Assembly (NCBI GenBank): GCA_021769865.1
Contig: JAETSB010000008.1
Coordinates: forward strand, 1-64,000
DNA length: 64,000 bases
Origin: Oscillospiraceae bacterium
GTDB lineage: Bacteria; Bacillota; Clostridia; Oscillospirales; Oscillospiraceae
Direction: 5' to 3'
How positions within the stretch are numbered: the first letter of the stretch is position 1; the number at the start of each line of letters is the position of its first letter. Positions 62,235 to 64,000 of this stretch are shown piece by piece. The position numbers and the translations under genes were made by a program. The notes under the pieces were generated by a model. The model saw nothing but the letters and a program-made list of their open reading frames with translations, searched no databases and was not told the origin of the DNA.

Positions 62235-62872
62235 AGGGATCACTTCCTTACCTCTGGTTCCGCGTCGGCGGGGGACAGGCCCTAAAAGAAGGGGCCATAA
62301 AGCATCCATATTACAACATATAGATTCTACCACAGGAAATTGAAAATGGCAAGGACAAACCGGGGAGAACGGGGGAATTAAGATAAAAGGCGGCCCGTCA
62401 TTTTGACATTGCTATTTTTTGGAAGCTTGCTGGTATTTTCTACAAAAACAGACAAAAATACGGCGAAAAATTGTCACAGACGCCAAGGAAGGCCAAAGGG
62501 GGCCCCGTAGGGGTGGAGATTTTTGGAGAAACCTGCAAAATAAGAGAAGATTGGTGAGATTTTGTTAAAAATAGAAGATGTGCCCGGTAAAAAAGTACTT
62601 GATTTTTTTGGGAGAATAGTTCATAATGAAAATTACCCGTTTGATAGGGCGGAAATTTTTGTTGCAAAACTCACATGCAAAACGGAGAAACGGCGTCTGC
62701 CGGGCGGAATGAAAACGCGTTCCTCCGAATAGGATGGAGGGCCATTCATAACGAACCGGAAAACGCGCGCCTTGGCTGACAACCCGCGCGTTTGTCTTGC
62801 CCGGAGGAAGCGGGCGGGAACGGGCCGTTTTTTCAAGATCAAGAACAGGACATGACTGGAGGGTGGAACCAC
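62235..62872. other. Divergent intergenic region before the flagellar operon
   Basis: 638 nt without a supported gene. It holds a candidate flagellar promoter (62599-62627) and several hairpins downstream of it: 62691-62702, about 62722-62742 and 62762-62794. I looked for c-di-GMP riboswitch cores (GCAAA with GACGCAAAGCC) and did not find one. Confidence 0.55.
62599..62627 (+). promoter_or_regulatory. Candidate promoter of the flagellar operon
   Basis: TTGATT (62599-62604) and CATAAT (62622-62627) are 17 nt apart. If used, it gives a leader of about 240 nt before flgB. Confidence 0.55.
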
Positions 62873-63259
62873 ATGGATTTCCTGTCGAGCAATTCTTCTT
62901 TGATGATGGAAAAGTCCCTGGCGTACCTTTGGACCAAGCAGGCGGCCATCGCGGACAATATCTCCAACGCGGAGACCCCTGGCTACAAGGAGAAGGTCGT
63001 CACCTTTGAGGAGAGCCTGAAGGGCAAGCTGCTCCGGGCCTCCCGGGGGACCGCGCCGGTGAAGTCTATGCGCCAGGTGCTGGAGGAGACCCCCTTCAGC
63101 GTGACGGAGCAGACGGTCCAGACCCGGATGGACGACAACGGCGTGAACGTCACCGCCCAGATGTCGGAGGCCATTCGGACCGCCTATCAGATGCGCTATG
63201 TGATGAGCTCCATCAGCTCGGGGCTGACCACGCTGCGCACTGCGATCCGGGGCCAGTGA
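62873..63259 (+). CDS. flgB: Flagellar basal-body rod protein FlgB
   Basis: A 128-residue proximal rod protein of the flagellum. The N-terminal helix QAAIADNISNAETPGYKEKVVTFEESL and C-terminal helix AIRTAYQMRYVMSSISSGLTTLRTAI pair as in axial proteins. ATG at 62873 follows GGAGGG. It is first in a flgB-flgC-fliE order, which usually begins the large flagellar operon of clostridia. Confidence 0.93.
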   Translation: MDFLSSNSSLMMEKSLAYLWTKQAAIADNISNAETPGYKEKVVTFEESLKGKLLRASRGTAPVKSMRQVLEETPFSVTEQTVQTRMDDNGVNVTAQMSEAIRTAYQMRYVMSSISSGLTTLRTAIRGQ

Positions 63260-63415
63260 CCGCGGGGGCTTTTTCGGACGGCGGCAAATGCTTTTCCGAT
63301 TTATAGTGTTGAATAAGGCCCGGCACAGAGCAGGGTAAACGATTACGGGACCGGATCATCCGGCCCCGCGACGGACTGCCGGAACACACCCGGCGGGGAA
63401 TGGAGAGTTTGACCT

Positions 63416-63874
63416 ATGGCATTTTTGAGCTCGATGAACATTGTGGCCTCCGGCATGACGGCCCAGCAGCTGCGGCTGGACGTGGTGGGGGAAAACGTGA
63501 CCAACTCCACCACCACCCGGGTGGAGGGAGGCGAGGGCGCCTACCGGAGGAAGATGGTGGTTTTCGAGGCCAAGACCGGCCGGGACGGCTTCCGCCGGGC
63601 CATGGCCCGGGCCTCCAGCGGCATGGTGCCGGGCGGCCAGACCGCCGGCGGCGTGCGGGTGGCCCAGATCGTGGACGACCCCTCCCCCATGAAGCTGGTC
63701 TACGACCCCACCCACCCGGACGCCAACGAGGACGGGTATGTGGAAACGCCCAATGTGGACATGGTGAAGGAAATCGCCGACGCCATGGCGGCTACCCAGG
63801 CGTTCACCTCGAACGTCACCATGTTCAACACGATGAAGACCGTCGTGACGGACGCGCTTCAGATCGGAAAGTAA
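63416..63874 (+). CDS. flgC: Flagellar basal-body rod protein FlgC
   Basis: A 152-residue proximal rod protein. The start MNIVASGMTAQQLRLDVVGENVTNSTTTRVEGGEGAYRRK and the C-terminal VDMVKEIADAMAATQAFTSNVTMFNTMKTVV are typical. The GENVTNSTTTR stretch replaces the more common ENIANANT form. GGAGAG precedes the ATG. It follows flgB after 156 nt. Confidence 0.93.
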   Translation: MAFLSSMNIVASGMTAQQLRLDVVGENVTNSTTTRVEGGEGAYRRKMVVFEAKTGRDGFRRAMARASSGMVPGGQTAGGVRVAQIVDDPSPMKLVYDPTHPDANEDGYVETPNVDMVKEIADAMAATQAFTSNVTMFNTMKTVVTDALQIGK

Positions 63875-63907
63875 TTTGACCGCCAAGACCAGAAGGAGGA
63901 CGCCGCT

Positions 63908-64000
63908 ATGCTGACGCCTATGGAGAAATTGACGCCGCTGACGCCCCTCGCCGCGGAGACGAAGGGCCGGGCAAAGGAGACTGCTTCCCCGGAAGGGGAG
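63908..64000 (+). CDS. fliE: Probable FliE, N-terminal part
   Basis: An open frame of 31 codons running off the window end, with GAAGGAGG before the ATG. The N-terminus MLTPMEKLTPLTPLAAET resembles the proline/leucine-rich start of FliE, the hook-basal body junction protein. Position after flgC supports this. The conserved C-terminal helices are not in view. Confidence 0.7.
   Translation, partial: MLTPMEKLTPLTPLAAETKGRAKETASPEGE

Noticed and set aside
62628-62872. c-di-GMP (GEMM) riboswitch before flgB
   Set aside because: GCAAAAC and CGGCGTC elements are present but the required GACGCAAAGCC core and tetraloop-receptor layout are not.

Overview
The window comes from a high-GC, Gram-positive-type anaerobe, most likely a motile clostridial bacterium of the Oscillospiraceae (tentative). 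The evidence is a V-type ATP synthase operon, rubrerythrin, formate-tetrahydrofolate ligase with a formate channel, a CtsR/ClpC heat-shock operon, NiaR, an SLH-domain surface protein and strong AGGAGG ribosome sites. There is no rRNA and no CRISPR array.

Positions 1-10127 look like the right part of an integrated mobile element. It holds a small xis-like DNA-binding protein and a replication-initiator-like protein, a type III restriction-modification pair (mod/res), a divergent 953-residue protein with a DUF4062-like N-terminus and helical-repeat body, and a secreted CAP-domain protein. The element stops at a 45-nt copy of the 3' end of a tRNA-Thr gene, as expected for an att site. Base composition is visibly lower in GC here than in the rest. 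The integrase and intact tRNA should lie left of the window. This is the accessory region and the best place for an undescribed defence component.

Positions 10200-32300 are core genome: an SLH/serine beta-lactamase-like protein, a small Nif11/NHLP-like protein, a CarD-like regulator, Nudix and lipid kinase, an AI-2E family transporter, a complete peptide-type ABC importer with a DUF3810 membrane protease, a ZIP transporter, a metallo-beta-lactamase protein, an ECF sigma with a DUF4179 partner, an Imm22-like protein, GNAT, rubrerythrin, metG, a UDG-like protein and a NiaR/MATE pair.

Positions 33500-42200 hold the V-type ATP synthase operon in the order H-I-K-E-C-F-A-B-D. Its K subunit keeps most ligands of the sodium-binding site. 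It converges on a five-tRNA operon (Val-Asp-Phe-Gly-Cys, minus strand) with structured spacer repeats. Then follow rluD-lspA, ctsR-mcsA-clpC (no mcsB), a 2[4Fe-4S] ferredoxin, a radical SAM protein, tdk, a zinc-ribbon protein, mutY (possibly leaderless), a PadR-controlled HAAS module, and fhs with a formate/nitrite channel.

Positions 57200-64000 combine signalling and motility. A response regulator with HD-GYP and GGDEF domains, an HPt protein and a hybrid histidine kinase form one operon, divergent from flgB-flgC-fliE. The flagellar operon has a predicted leader of about 240 nt.
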